Shown here: one piece after another, positions 1 through 13,753 of the stretch
How positions within the stretch are numbered: the stretch's first letter is position 1
How the letters are laid out: every line of letters begins with the position of its first letter
From: Trichosphaerium sp. ATCC 40318
Lineage: Eukaryota; Discosea; Flabellinia; Trichosidae
Length of the DNA: 64,000 nucleotides
Direction: 5' to 3'
Assembly (NCBI GenBank): GCA_038496445.1
Contig: JALMLS010000369.1
Span: 1-64,000, forward strand
Notes under the pieces: model-generated
Seen by the model: only the letters and a program-made list of their open reading frames with translations
Databases searched by the model: none
Told to the model about the DNA's origin: nothing
Made by a program: the position numbers and the translations under genes

Positions 1-2314
1 CTTTTGTAAAGAATACCTTACGCACACAGACAACTATAAAGCAAACTCTAACTAAAAAGAAAAGTAAGGACAAGAGCACAAAATTTTTACGACATTTTAA
101 TCAGAAAAGTACAAACGTCATGTGCTACGGCGAAGGTAGTAAACCCATACTAGCAAAAATGAAAATCCTAGTTTTTATTCATGGATGAAAAACAAGGCGG
201 TACAAATTCTTACACACTCTAAATAAACCTTAACAGGACAATAGCGTGCAATCGTTACAAAATTGTACCATTACTACAAGCTCCTGCAACGTCCCTGTTA
301 ATATTCATGAATATTAGTGGGCCAAGTCACAATATCATGTAAACAATGAACATACTTCACTACCTCGCACCTTATCCTCATGACACTGACTTTCCTTAAG
401 GCGTACCTGTTGGAGAACATACAAGGTACTAAACAGGTGTTGTTGAGCTTAAAGTTAAAATGTAGCGTTATTCTTGATTTGCGATAGAGATTTATTTGGT
501 TTGTTATCACCGGTGAGCAGTGTCTGACGTCACTTACATTAGTTTATTAATGTAGATACTTTCTTATCCAGTATCCTTACGTTTAATGTGCTACAGCGAC
601 ATTGGCATTTGGAGCTATAACTCTATTCTCACTTTTCGCTTCTGAACACATCTTCCAAACTATAACAACAAAAACAATCACCACTAGAACTAACAGTGCT
701 CCAACTATTCCTGCTATTACGAATATCTCTATATCTTTTGCAGCCTCGTCTTGACATGTTTTTGGTACCAAAACTAGTACAACCGAAGAACCTAGCACAA
801 GTTAGTTAAGTTGCATACAAAAAAAACTGAAATAAATGACTTACCAAATACAGCAAGATTTGTTTCACTACAAGTATCATCGCCTGCCACTGTGATATTC
901 TCAATACTTATATTGCATGTATCTGGAAATTCAAGAAGAGTGTAGTTCGAGTTTACCGTTACGTTATCCAAGCTAACTTGAATTGTTCCTTGTTTCAAAC
1001 AAAGTTAACATCCAGATGGAAAGTGTTGATCAATTGATACCTTGTAAAGAAACACAGCTGTTGGTAAACACGTGTATAGCAGAACCATTAAATGAAAGTG
1101 TTGCATCATTGTTAACAATGATAGTCCCTAAAACAAACGGTAAATATTCCACTGGACTCGCCTTTCAAAAGTACCACTAATAACTGCCTGATTGATTGGT
1201 CCGTCTATTGGTTGAACTCTTCTCTCAAGGTCGAATGAACCTACTTTGATACATGCGTCATTCTGCCCAACATTAAAACACTCTCTAAAAAGACCTATGA
1301 TATAAAATCAGCGTGAATGTAAAAAGAAGTAAATACCTAATGTTGTGCTATTTTCTCTACGTGCGTCGCCTTTGTAATCTGTTTGTTCAATAACACTTAC
1401 ACCAGAATACAGTAAAGGTGATGACAGACGAAGTCTTGTACTCATCGGATCATCTGTGATTTCAGTTTTAAATTTTGAATCAACATTAAAGTTGCCTCCA
1501 AGTTCAAATGCATAGTCGGCTGTGCCTTCCGTGTGAAAGTTACTAGTATGGCATAGTTCCCATCAGAAAATACGTTTCTACAATCATTTAGAAATACAGC
1601 AATGAGCCTTAAAACGGTTTAATATACCTGCTTATTTGCGTGTTGGTAGTACCATTCCGCAAGATGATGTGATTAGTGTTGTTAATGAATGTACTATCCT
1701 GTATAACCTAATAGCAAAACAGTTATGTCTAATAGATAAGGGCCTTAAAATGGAACACAAGAAAGGTCCAGTGAAAGATTGACAACTTCACTTCAACCAT
1801 TGGCTAAAAACTATAGTTTAAATACACAATACTACTTACGGTTGAATAAGAGTCGGTAAGCCAAATGCCGTAATCGCTGTTATAAATAGTTACATTTCTT
1901 ATTATGGTTCCCGATGCAATTCTTGAAAGCCTTGATGCCTAGCAACCTTTTAATCCTTATTTTTTGATACACTACATAAAAAATACATGTGTAACTAAGC
2001 TAAGCTAATGTACCTCCAAAGTCTCCTTCAAAAATCCCTAGAGCTAAAAAAAGTAAGTTTTCACGTGCTACTTAAAAAAATTTTGGTTTCAGGTACTCAC
2101 GTCTTCCCGTTGTTATATTTAGCTCCTGTAGCGTTAATATTAACGGAGTTGAATATTTGAATACACTGTCCACCACAATCAACCATTTTTGCTTTGGAAA
2201 ATACCACATCAGTACATCTATCACATCCGAAACCTCGAGCTTAAAATTACAAGTAAGACCACAAATGTAATAAACCTAATTGATAAGGTCTCATGATAAC
2301 GTACATATACCACC
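1..2314. repeat. left arm of a 2.3-kb inverted duplication
   Basis: Position 1 onward is the reverse complement of the sequence ending at 5435, and the match continues inward to about 2314, where it meets 3091 in the other arm. Coding exons, introns and more than 500 bp of 3' flank are all shared at very high identity. The arm starts at the window edge, so its true outer end may lie outside. The match breaks locally around 1548-1605. The arm holds the 3' part of a beta-helix membrane protein gene on the minus strand. Confidence 0.93.
583..2314 (-). pseudogene. beta-helix membrane protein, 3' fragment (copy A1)
   Basis: This is the 3' half of a gene homologous to 5831-8674. It contains late beta-helix exons (near 1395-1540), the stalk exons and the last exon with a transmembrane segment (residues like AGIVGALLVLVVIVFVVIVW), ending at the stop at 583. 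The signal peptide and first exons are absent, because the sequence switches at about 2314 into the oppositely oriented copy A2. The exons that encode the conserved NNILSG segment in the full copies are also missing here. With no start it is most likely a dead duplication remnant. A promoter captured from the spacer cannot be excluded. Confidence 0.8.
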
Positions 2315-2352
2315 AATTTGCGATTATCTTACCTCGAATGACTTTGAACGTA

Positions 2353-4854
2353 ACGCAAGTATCCTCCCTTGTGTATATTTCATTGTAGCGACTATTATAC
2401 GTTGTGAATGCAAGGTCTACTACATGAGACCTAATGGTACTGGCAATGGTACAACGGAAGAATTGTACGTATTTTTACGCTTGTGAAAGCTTGTGTTATG
2501 TTAAACTCCTCAAAACTCTCTAATCATTCAAAGAGCTGCAGGGCGATTTAAAGCAATCAATGAAAGTTCAATTCAATAAACGAATTAAAAGGAGGGTGAT
2601 ACTATACTTGTATCTGGTGGCAATTACACCACTTTTTATAAATGCGAGTATGATGCAACCACGGTAATTTTTTGGCTACAGGCGATTTAAACGGGTACCC
2701 AGATGACCACATCATCATTAAAAACAAACCAGGTAAGTGCAACCAAATTTACTTTACCGAGCGTTTCTGTTCGCCTATACCTATCTATGCGTTATGGCTC
2801 CAATTTGTACTTTGCCTAAAAAAGGACGAATTCGCCAATAATGGATTTGGAGGCTTGTTTTTTCGTTTATCCGCTATCATTTTAGTTCTTAATGGTGTTT
2901 ATCAATTGTTTTGTGCAAGCGCTGATTGACGATATCGTTTTTAGGTGAAGAACCTTGGTTTTTTATGGAGTTTGAACCTGGTTGTGTTATAAATGGTTTA
3001 CAAGACTACAGCGATAGGAATATTTGGTACTGGGCAGCATTACCTTTTGGTGACATTTCACATGTGACATTCGAAGGTATAAACGTTGGTGGCGGTATAT
3101 GTACGTTATCATGAGACCTTATCAATTAGGTTTAATTACATTTGTGGTCTTACTTGTAATTTTAAGCTCGAGGTTTCGGATGTGATAGATGTACTGATGT
3201 GGTATTTTCCAAAGCAAAAATGGTTGATTGTGGTGGACAGTGTATTCAAATATTCAACTCCGTTAATATAACGCTACAGGAGCTAAATATAACAACGGGA
3301 AGACGTGAGTACCTGAAACCAAAATTTTTTTAAGTAGCACGTGAAAACTTACTTTTTTTAGCTCTAGGGATTTTTGAAGGAGACTTTGGAGGTACATTAG
3401 CTTAGTTACACATGTATATTTTATGTAGTGTATCAAAAAATAAGGATTAAAAGGTTGATAGGCATCAAGGCTTTCAAGAATTGCATCGGAACCATAATAA
3501 GAAATGTAACTATTTATAACAGCGATTACGGTATTTGGCTTACCGACTCTTATTCAACCGTAAGTACTATTGTGTATTTAAACTATAGTTTTTAGCCAAT
3601 GGTTGAAGTGAAGTTGTCAATCTTTCACTGGACATTATCTTTCTTAAGGCCCTTATCTATTAGGCGTAACTGTTTTGCTATTAGGTTATACAGGATAGTA
3701 CATTCATTAACAACACTGATCACATCATCTTGCGGAATGGTACTACCAACACGCAAATAAGCAGGTATATTAAACCGTTTTAAGGCTCCTACATGTGTTG
3801 ATAACTATCTAAGAATTTCTTGTTGTTCAATAGCATCACTTATTTTTAGAGGAACTGTGAATGTCAAGAGTTGAATCTGTATTGCCAAATGATCATAATA
3901 ACTTTCACACGGAAGGCACAGCCGACTATGCATTTGAACTTGGAGGCAACTTTAATGTTGATTCAAAATTTAAAACTGAAATCACAGATGATCCGATGAG
4001 TACACGACTTCGTCTGTCATCACCTTTACTGTATTCTGGTGTAAGGGTTGTTGAACAAACAGATTACAAAGGCGACGCACGTAGAGAAAATAGCACAACA
4101 TTAGGTATTTACTTCTTTTTACATTGACTTAGAGCCATGCTGATTTTGTATCATAGGTCTTTTTAGAGAGTGTTTTAATGTTGGGCAGAATGACGCATGT
4201 ATCAAAGTAGGTTCATTTGACCTTGAGAGACGAGTTCAACCAATAGACGGAGCAGTTATTAGTGGTACTTCGGAAAGGCGAGTCCAGTGGAATATTTACC
4301 TTTGTTTTAGGGACTATCATTGTTAACAATGATGCAACACTTTCATTAAATGGTTCTGCTATACACGTATTTACCAACAGCTGTGTTTCTTTACAAGGTA
4401 TCAATTGATCAACACTTTCCATCTGGATGTTAACTTTGTTTGAAACTAGGAACAATTCAAGTTAGCTTGGATAACGTAACAGTAAACTCAAACTACACTC
4501 TTCTTGAATTTCCAGATACATGCAATATAAGTATTGAGAATATCACAGTGGCAGGCGATGATCCTTGTAGTGAAACAAATCTTGCTGTATTTGGTAAGTC
4601 ATTATGTCAGTTTTTTTTGTATACAACTTAACCAACTTGTGCTAGGTTCTTCGGTTGTACTAGTTTTGGTACCAAAAACATGTCAAGACGAGGCTGCAAA
4701 AGATATAGAGATATTCGTAATAGCAGGAATAGTTGGAGCACTGTTAGTTCTAGTGGTGATTGTTTTTGTTGTTATAGTTTGGAAGATGTGTTCAGAAGCG
4801 AAAAGTGAGAATAGAGTTATAGCTCCAAATGCCAATGTCGCTGTAGTACATTAA
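2353..4854 (+). pseudogene. beta-helix membrane protein, degraded copy A2
   Basis: This plus-strand paralogue of 5831-8674 has both its 5' region and its membrane anchor, unlike A1. The position of the family start codon reads ACG (2353), and small length differences in the signal-peptide exon break the family frame. The next exon (near 2530-2735) has further indels. Around 3765-3860 the exons that encode about 110 residues of the central beta-helix in the intact copies are missing. Later exons, including the transmembrane segment and the tail ending NANVAVVH, remain open. A polyadenylation-like AATAAA lies at 4889. It is probably a pseudogene; a shortened product from another start is possible. 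Confidence 0.65.
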
Positions 4855-5435
4855 ACGTAAGGATACTGGATAAGAAAGTATCTACATTAATAAACTAATG
4901 TAAGTGACGTCAGACACTGCTCACCGTGATAACAAACCAAATAAATCTCTATCGCAAATCAAGAATAACGCTACATTTTAACTTTAAGCTCAACAACACC
5001 TGTTTAGTACCTTGTATGTTCTCCAACAGGTACGCCTTAAGGAAAGTCAGTGTCATGAGGATAAGGTGCGAGGTAGTGAAGTATGTTCATTGTTTACATG
5101 ATATTGTGACTTGGCCCACTAATATTCATGAATATTAACAGGGACGTTGCAGGAGCTTGTAGTAATGGTACAATTTTGTAACGATTGCACGCTATTGTCC
5201 TGTTAAGGTTTATTTAGAGTGTGTAAGAATTTGTACCGCCTTGTTTTTCATCCATGAATAAAAACTAGGATTTTCATTTTTGCTAGTATGGGTTTACTAC
5301 CTTCGCCGTAGCACATGACGTTTGTACTTTTCTGATTAAAATGTCGTAAAAATTTTGTGCTCTTGTCCTTACTTTTCTTTTTAGTTAGAGTTTGCTTTAT
5401 AGTTGTCTGTGTGCGTAAGGTATTCTTTACAAAAG
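3091..5435. repeat. right arm of the inverted duplication
   Basis: This arm is inverted relative to 1-2314 and separated from it by a unique spacer (2315-3090). The spacer carries the 5' exons of the plus-strand gene copy. The arm is about 30 bp longer than the left one, mainly because of a non-matching patch near 3794-3893. Homology stops just inside the exon that ends near 3100, so the inner breakpoint lies near an exon/intron junction. Confidence 0.93.
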
Positions 5436-5830
5436 TTCTTATCACAAACAAAAAACCAGTATTAAACAAAAGTACATTATGCAACAACCCCCAACCTCAT
5501 AAGTCAATGTATCCATTGCTATCCCCTCCAAATGCGCCCATTTTTAGTACTACAAAGTCATTTAGCGTATACGATATGCTAGCGTACGGAAATTTGCTGA
5601 AAATGAAAATGATCGTGTGGTACCTTGTTTGACCAATTCACAAACCCTTATCATAACCGTGCAAAATAGTATTGTATGCATTGAACGTTCGGAATAGTAT
5701 TATATCACCAAAACTTGTTACCACGAACGTACAAGCACATATATCGCTGAATCAGAAGTTCGTAATAATTTTGAAAACAAATAAGAAAATCGGACAAGTC
5801 ACAAACGAAGAAGCGTGTCTACGCTCAAAA
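4855..5830. other. gap between copies A2 and B
   Basis: The first 580 bp belong to the right arm of the inverted duplication and hold the 3' flank of copy A2. From 5436 the sequence is unique and leads into the start of copy B at 5831. Open frames here do not match family members or show domain features. No RNA gene was seen. Confidence 0.7.
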
Positions 5831-8674
5831 ATGCTTCGTATATCCTCTCTAGTGTATATCATCATTGTAGCGACTATTATAGGCTGTGAATGCAATGTCT
5901 ACTACATGAGACCAAACGGTACAGGCAATGGTACCACAGAAGAACTGTACGTAGCGTTTTGATCAATATGAATTCATTTCCTCAATATTTGCTAATACAT
6001 GATAAGAGCAGCAGGAAAGTTCAATTCACTAAGCGGATTAACAGGAGGCGATACTGTACTTGTATCTGGTGGCAACTACACCACTTATTTCAAATGCAAT
6101 TACACCAACTTGACAACCCACCCGTTAGTGGTAGTAGGCCTAGAAGGTTCACCTGGAAATCACATCATCATTAAAAACAAACCAGGTAAGCTTCAAAGAG
6201 GTTTTTCTTTGAATTGTGACTAATGGTACGACGTTTAGGCGAAGAGCCCTGGTTCTTTATTGAGCTTGAAGATGGTTGCAGTATTAACGAAACAGAGTAC
6301 AACGAAAAAAATATTTGGTTCTGGGCAGCACTACCTTTTGTGCAGATCAAGCATGTAACATTCGAAGGCATCAATGTTGGCGCTGGTATAGGTACACCAC
6401 TCGGGTTTTTTTACTCCACACCAAAGCCGTTTGCAACGTAAAATGTCCCATTTTGTGATTGTTTTTCTTGAGGGTTTTAATTGTCATATTGGCTTGTCTA
6501 ATTTTGTTTTTAAAGCGAAGGGATTTGGTTGTGATGTTTGTACAGATGTGATATTCTCTAAAGCAAAATTGCTTGATTGTGGAGGAATTTGTGTACAAAT
6601 AGCGACTGGTTCCGTAAATATTACCTTAGAAGATTTAGATATAGTACCAGGCAGGGGTGAGTAATTAACGACCCAATAAGTAACTGTTGCTAATTTATTT
6701 CTAGATCGGAACAATTTTGGAATAAGCAACTATGGAGGTACAGCAAAGTACTCAGTATATTAAGTACTTAAATGTCATATTAGGCATTAAACTATTCAAA
6801 GAAAACATCAGGACAACAATAAGAAACATAACTGTTTGTAATGGTACCTATGGCATTTGGCTTAAGAACTCCTCTTCAGTAGTACGTAACATTGGTATTT
6901 ACATCTATCATTCGCCTGTATACAGCAGACTGTTTGTATTATTTTACCACGCTGAGTTTATTGATCAACACGCCTATATCAACATTTTGCAATGTGTCAC
7001 ATTTTGACACTTCAAATTCAGATAATAAGGCCAAATTCCTTAATTTTCCTTTTTGACACTTAACTTATCTTAGTTCGTACAAGATAGTAGATTAATTAAC
7101 AATATTGATCACTTCGTGCTAAGGAATGATACTGCTGATATACACATAACCAGGTAAAAAGTCTTTATGTTTAAACTTGTAATCATTGTTTTTTGCCTGT
7201 TCTGCCTCGTATTAACATATTGTTAGAAACGTTTTTCTTGGAGGACACAATGGTATTTTACAACTGTGTTTTGATGCTATGGAGTGTATCCGTTTATTCA
7301 CAAGTGATTTAACAGTATCAAACAATCTTTTTATAAACATAGCCAATATCACGAATCAACATCTGAAGCCTGTTGGAGGCGGATTTTATTATAATGTATT
7401 CCACAACATCTATGACCATAATGGTCTATTCCCTGGGTTCGCTACATGTGTTGAAATACGAAATAACATCTTATCAGGGTACACCACAAACTCTTAATAT
7501 TCAATTCAATAATGTCTTGTTTGTCTTACCGTATTTCGTCTTAACATACGTTAGGGGAACTGTGAATCCAAATCAAGAGATGATGTATCTTCGTAATTGT
7601 AGTAACGAAATGAGTCATAATAACTTTCACAAGGAAGGCACAGCCGACTATGCATTTGAACTTGGAGGCAACTTTAATGTTGATTCAAAATTTAAAACTG
7701 AAATCACAGATGATCCGATGAGTACACGACTTCGTCTGTCATCACCTTTACTATATTTTGGGATAAGTGTTATTGAACAAACAGATTATGAAGGCAACAT
7801 ACGTAGAGAGAGTAATACAACGCTAGGTATAGTTCTTTTCGGCGTTCCAGCTTGTGGTAGTAATGTCTTGCAGGTCTCTACAGAGAGTGCTTCAATGTTG
7901 TACATAACGACACATGTATTAAAGTTGGTTCGTTTGATATTGAGAAAAGATTTAGACCAACGGACCAAACAGTTAATGGTACCTTGAAATCCATGGAACT
8001 TTTATTTCTCGCTATTAAATATTTATCGTTTGTTGAATATTAATCCTTGGTTTTAGGAACTATCATTGTTGACAATGATGCAATACTTTCATTTAATGGT
8101 TCTACAATATACGTGTTTACAAATAGTTGTGCTTTGTTACAAGGTAAACCTAAATACTACTTACTATGGCAGCTTACTCACTTGTTTTTGCTAAAGGATC
8201 TGTGTTTGTGAGTTTTGATAACTTCAAAGATAACTTTACAGAAAACACCAATTTTACTCTTCTCGAATTTCCTGATACATGCACTCCAAATGTAGAGAAT
8301 ATAAACGTCACAGGCGATGATCCTTGTAATAAACCTGAACTTGATGTGGTTGGTACGTGACCTTTTATTTTTCTTTGATAAATACTCAATTCCAAAAAAA
8401 CAAGTGTTTGCCAAAACTAAGTTGTTTCTCTTCTTTAGGATCATCAATTTTAGTAGCGTTTTCTACACCTGAGAGCTGCCAAGACTCCACAGGTTCCAAT
8501 AACTTTGTATATATAATTGGATCTGTAGGAGGTGTTATACTGCTTCTTGTTGTGTTGATTATTGTCATTGCTTTAGTTTGGCAACCAAAATTCTTATTCC
8601 CTCATAGCAGGCAAAACCGCAAGAAATCAATCATAAATCCCAACGCTAAAGTATCAGCACTGATGGTGGAATGA
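5831..8674 (+). CDS. type I membrane protein with parallel beta-helix ectodomain (copy B)
   Basis: The start at 5831 gives a clear signal peptide (MLRISSLVYIIIVATIIGCE). It is followed by a YYMRPNGTGN motif and GGDTVLVSGGNYTT, the entry to a right-handed beta-helix of the pectate-lyase/chondroitinase-B-like type. Later exons show short beta-helix rungs with Asn-rich turns (TVSNNLFINIANI, FYYNVFHNIYDHNG, IEIRNNILSG), many N-glycosylation sequons and Cys pairs. The last exon encodes a transmembrane segment (YIIGSVGGVILLLVVLIIVI) and a basic tail of about 35 residues. About a dozen short introns interrupt the gene. No catalytic lyase residues can be assigned, so a binding or adhesion role is as likely as an enzymatic one. 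The 3' quarter is almost identical to copy C. Exon edges are approximate. Confidence 0.8.
8140..8601. repeat. near-identical tract shared with copy C (inverted)
   Basis: Exons and intron of copy B from about 8140 to 8601 match the reverse complement of 10352-10815 almost base for base, intron included. Similarity falls abruptly after the conserved TTATTCCC. Upstream parts of B and C are more diverged, so this looks like a recent gene-conversion tract rather than uniform duplication. Confidence 0.8.
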
Positions 8675-8886
8675 AAATAAACAAAATTAGCTCAAGCACT
8701 TATGTGATTATTAAACGTGTCTCGATTGTTGAAACACTTGCCTTTCACTTTAAAAATAGGAAACAAAGCCCTTCGTTATTGGTCTTGTCAGTTTATATTT
8801 TACAATTTTATACACGTTTATAGAAGGTCAATTAGGTCAATTTCAGCATCATTTATATGAATAAAAGGGTGCTAGCGCGGGTAAGT

Positions 8887-9994
<1,108 letters not shown>

Positions 9995-10291
9995 CTCGTT
10001 GTGTCCTTATGCAGTGTGTCATCGTTGTAAGCGCAAAAAGCAAAAAATACTGAAAAAATGTCAGTTTCGAGTTTAACTGAAAAAAAAGATTGAAAGTGTG
10101 CTCCGGAAACACTTTTGTGACACGGCATCAAAAATAACTGAAAGAAAAATGAATTGCGCCAAGCAGGCAGTGTAGACAGTGGGAGCATTATGTTAGCGCT
10201 TGAAAACACTGAAGTACGCAATGCATAAAGAAATCAACAAAATCTCTTACAGCCCGTGACATTTGCTTTTATTTTTTATCTACAGTGGTTT
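9995..10291. other. gap upstream of the kinase-like gene
   Basis: About 300 bp lie between the start of the kinase-like gene and the stop of copy C. This interval should hold the kinase promoter and the 3' flank of copy C. The open frames present have no recognisable features. Confidence 0.6.
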
Positions 10292-13173
10292 TTATACGCT
10301 TTGTTGTTCTGGTACTATTACTCCCCTTTCTGTATTATTTTTCCTGCTGTAAGGGAATAAGAATTTTGGTTGCCAAACTAAAGCAATGACAATAATCAAC
10401 ACAACAAGAAGCAGTATAACACCTCCTACAGATCCAATTATATATACAAAGTTATTGGAACCTGTGGAGTCTTGGCAGCTCTCAGGTGTAGAAAACGCTA
10501 CTAAAATTGATGATCCTAAAGAAGAGAAACAACTTAGTTTTGGCAAACACTTGTTTTTTTGGAATTGAGTATTTATCAAAGAAAAATAAAGGGGTCACGT
10601 ACCAACCACATCAAGTTCAGGTTTATTACAAGGATCATCGCCTGTGACGTTTATATTCTCTACATTTGGAGTGCATGTATCAGGAAATTCGAGAAGAGTA
10701 AAGTTGGTGTTTTCTGTAAAGTTATCTTTGAAGTTATCAACACTCACAAGGAAAGATCCTTTTTCAAAAAACAAGTGAGTAAGTTGCCATAGTAAGTAGT
10801 ATTTAGGTTTACCTTGTAACAAAGCACAACTATTTGTAAACACGTATATTGTAGAACCATTAAATGAGAGTATTGCATCATTGTTAACAATGATAGTCCC
10901 TAAAACAAACGATTACTATTCAACAAACTAGTCATTTCCAAGTACCATTAATAACTGCCTGATTGATTGGTCTGCTTCTCCGTTCGATATCAAACGAACC
11001 AACTTTAATACATGCATCATTCTGCGCAACATTGAAGCACTCTCTGTAGAGACCTACAGTTTTATTGGTACCGAATTGACAACAAAAAGAATCTATCATA
11101 CCTAATGTTGTACTGCTACTTCTACGTCTGTTGTCTTGGTAATCGTTCTGTTCGGTGACACTTGTTCCAGAAAAGAGTAAAGGTGATGCTGATGTATCAA
11201 GTCGTGTACTCATCGGATCATCTGTGATTTCAGTTTTAAATTTTGAATCAACATTAAAGTTGCCTCCAAGTTCAAATGCATAGTCGGCTGTGCCTTCCTT
11301 GTGAAAGTTATTATGACTCATTTCGTCACTACAATTACGAAGATACATCATCTCTTGATTTGGATTCACAGTTCCCCTAAAGGATGTTAAGACGTAACTT
11401 AAGAGTTTGTGGTGTACCCTGATAAGATATTGTTTCGTATCTCAATACATGTAGCGAACCCAGGGAATAGACCATTATGGTCATAGATGTTGTGGAATAC
11501 GTTGTAATAAAATCCGCCTCCAACAGACTTCACAAGATGATTGGACAGGTTGGCTATATTTATAAAAAGATTGTTTGATACGCGAATACTGTGCATCAAC
11601 AGTTCTGAACTGTTAAAACAGTCAGCATCCCCATCCTGGCAGAACTGGAAAATACCATAATTTCCGCCAGATATCACATTTCTAAAACCAAAATTAGTGC
11701 TTCGGGTACGAGTTAAAGAAATGAGAATAAAAGAAAGGTTATTTCACTAAGAGCTACGTGTGATTCATATATTTAACTACACTTAAATTACACGCATAGA
11801 CATCTAAGCCCAAAAAGAAACTGTCATAAGTGTAAAAGAAAAAAAAAGAAGAGAACCGTGACAATTCAACGAAAAATGTGAACTGCACAGTTTGGAAACG
11901 TTCGATACCTGATGACAGCTGTATCGTAGGTGGTGTCACGCAACCGAATATGTTCAGTATTATTAACAAGCGTACTGTCCTGTATAACCTAAGTATCAAA
12001 AAGTAAGAAAACGCGGATGAATAATTTGATAATTGTAGTGTCACGTGAAGCAGGAAGCCACAATAATAAACGTAATTCAAAAAACACGTAATAGTATGAA
12101 GTAATTATTACACTACATACTGTTAAAGAGTTATTAGCGATCCAAATACCATAGTCGCCGTTTGAAACAGCTACATTTTTTACTGTTGTTCTGATGCACT
12201 TGCTAAAAACATGGACACCTACAGCTATAAATACGTATACAAACGGGTAAATGTGTCTACTGCACCTCCATACTCTAGGTCGTTAATTCCTAGATCTAAA
12301 CAAAGTCATGTTAAGTCGTGATTTATCTCAAGAGTCTTTAAGAAAAAGCTGATACCTTTTCCTGGTATTATATCCAAATCCTGTACTGTAACATTTTCTG
12401 AAGTGGCTATAAATACACAACGTCCACCACAATCACGTATTTTAGCTTTTGTAAATAATACGTCAACACATCTATCACAACTGAATCCTCGAGCTTTCAA
12501 AACAGTTAGTCTTTCAAAGTCATGTTTTTTTTCAATTTGGAAAGTTAAAACGTACCAACTCCAGAACCAACGTTGATGCCTTCAAAAGTAACGTGACGTA
12601 AGTAAAGAAAACGTAGCGTTGCCCATACCCATAGATTTCGTTCAGTGTAGTCAGCGAGATTGCTGGGCATGCAACCAGCCTCAAAATCAAGAAAAAACCA
12701 AGGCTCCTCGCCTGCAAATGAGAACGTAAGCGTCAAACATTGCTAGCAATTTAAAGCCATTTAACTATCAGCTTTTATGCTTTGGCTCTGTATGGTTACA
12801 TTTTCTTAGGCTTTAGCGTACCTGGCTTGTTTTTAATGATGATGTGGTCTCCTGGTGACCCTTCAAAAGTTGCCAACAAAGGATGACTCGTGGTTGCATT
12901 ATACTCGCATTTATAAAAAGTGGTGTAGTTGCCGCCAGATACAAGTACAGTATCACCTCCTGCTAATCCGCTTATTGAATTGAACTTTCCTGCTGCTCTT
13001 ATCATTTATTAGCAAATATTGAAGAAATGAATTCCTATTGATCAAAACGCTACGTACAGTTCTTCTGTGGTACCATTGCCTGTTCCGTTTGGCCTCATGT
13101 AGTAGACATTGCATTCACAGCCTACAATAGTCGCTACAATGATGATATACACTAGAGAGGATATACGAAGCAT
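10292..13173 (-). CDS. type I membrane protein with parallel beta-helix ectodomain (copy C)
   Basis: This is a minus-strand paralogue of copy B with the same layout. Its signal peptide starts at 13173 and differs by one residue over the first 20. It then has the YYMRPNGTGN motif, GGDTVLVSGGNYTT (near 12925), EEPWFFLDFEAGC (near 12690), a Cys-containing rung (FSCDRCVDVLFTKAKI), later rungs near 11400-11640, the shared exon near 11180-11340, and the same transmembrane segment near 10385-10450. The cytoplasmic tail ends differently (NNTERGVIVPEQQSV). Open frame continues upstream of 13173, but the signal peptide and the same arrangement in copy B favour this start. The frames look intact, so I take it as functional. 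Its 3' end converges with copy B across the kinase-like gene. Confidence 0.8.
10352..10815. repeat. near-identical tract shared with copy B (inverted)
   Basis: This is the partner of 8140-8601. It includes the exon encoding the pre-membrane region, one whole intron (with a 2-bp indel next to its GTACGTGAC donor) and the transmembrane exon. Confidence 0.8.
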
Positions 13174-13753
13174 TTTTGAGCGTAGACACGCTTCTTCGCT
13201 TGTGATTTGTCCGATTTTTTGTTTCCAAAACTTGCGGAAGTCCTGATTTGCCAAATCAGGTTTTGTTTCACGACTACGCTCTACAAACGTGCAACACACA
13301 CTCACATTCTTCAAGAATTCCAAAGTACTGTTTTTGTACGCAATGCTCTTAAATAAGAACTTTTACGCTAGTTTAGGGAGAAGGGTAAAATAGGTATTGT
13401 GAGCGCTTCGTAGGCTGGCCGCATAGCGGTAAGAGTTGACATACTCTTCCGAGAGTGTTTTGTGATATTGTTGAGCCAGTGGCGATAGAGGGACTTAGAC
13501 AAGCTGTGTTGTTTACGCAGGTTAAGAGATGGCATGGGAAACTGAAGTGAAATATTTCAGTATTTACATTTCCGATTTGCAACAGGTTTTAGCAAAATTA
13601 TGGGTCCATTTTCGTACTCTACGCTCCTTGTACAACTTAAAAATTCTTATGTAAGTTGTGTTTTAAATAGTGAAGGTATAAAATTTCGTAATTTTCGCTA
13701 TTTCAGTCTTTTGGCACTTATGGTTTTGTACAAATTTAGTATATTTTTGGCAA
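13174..13753. other. gap between copy C and ATM
   Basis: About 580 bp lie between the start of copy C and the stop of the ATM gene. The first 150 bp keep some resemblance to the region upstream of copy B (an in-frame EEACLRSK stretch), so promoter sequence was duplicated with the gene. A locally GC-richer stretch near 13410-13500 has no RNA gene I can recognise. Confidence 0.6.

Noticed and set aside
13400-13500. Possible tRNA gene (A-box-like TGGCCGCATAGCGG)
   Set aside because: No B box (GGTTCGANTCC-like) at a suitable distance and no cloverleaf that pairs on either strand.
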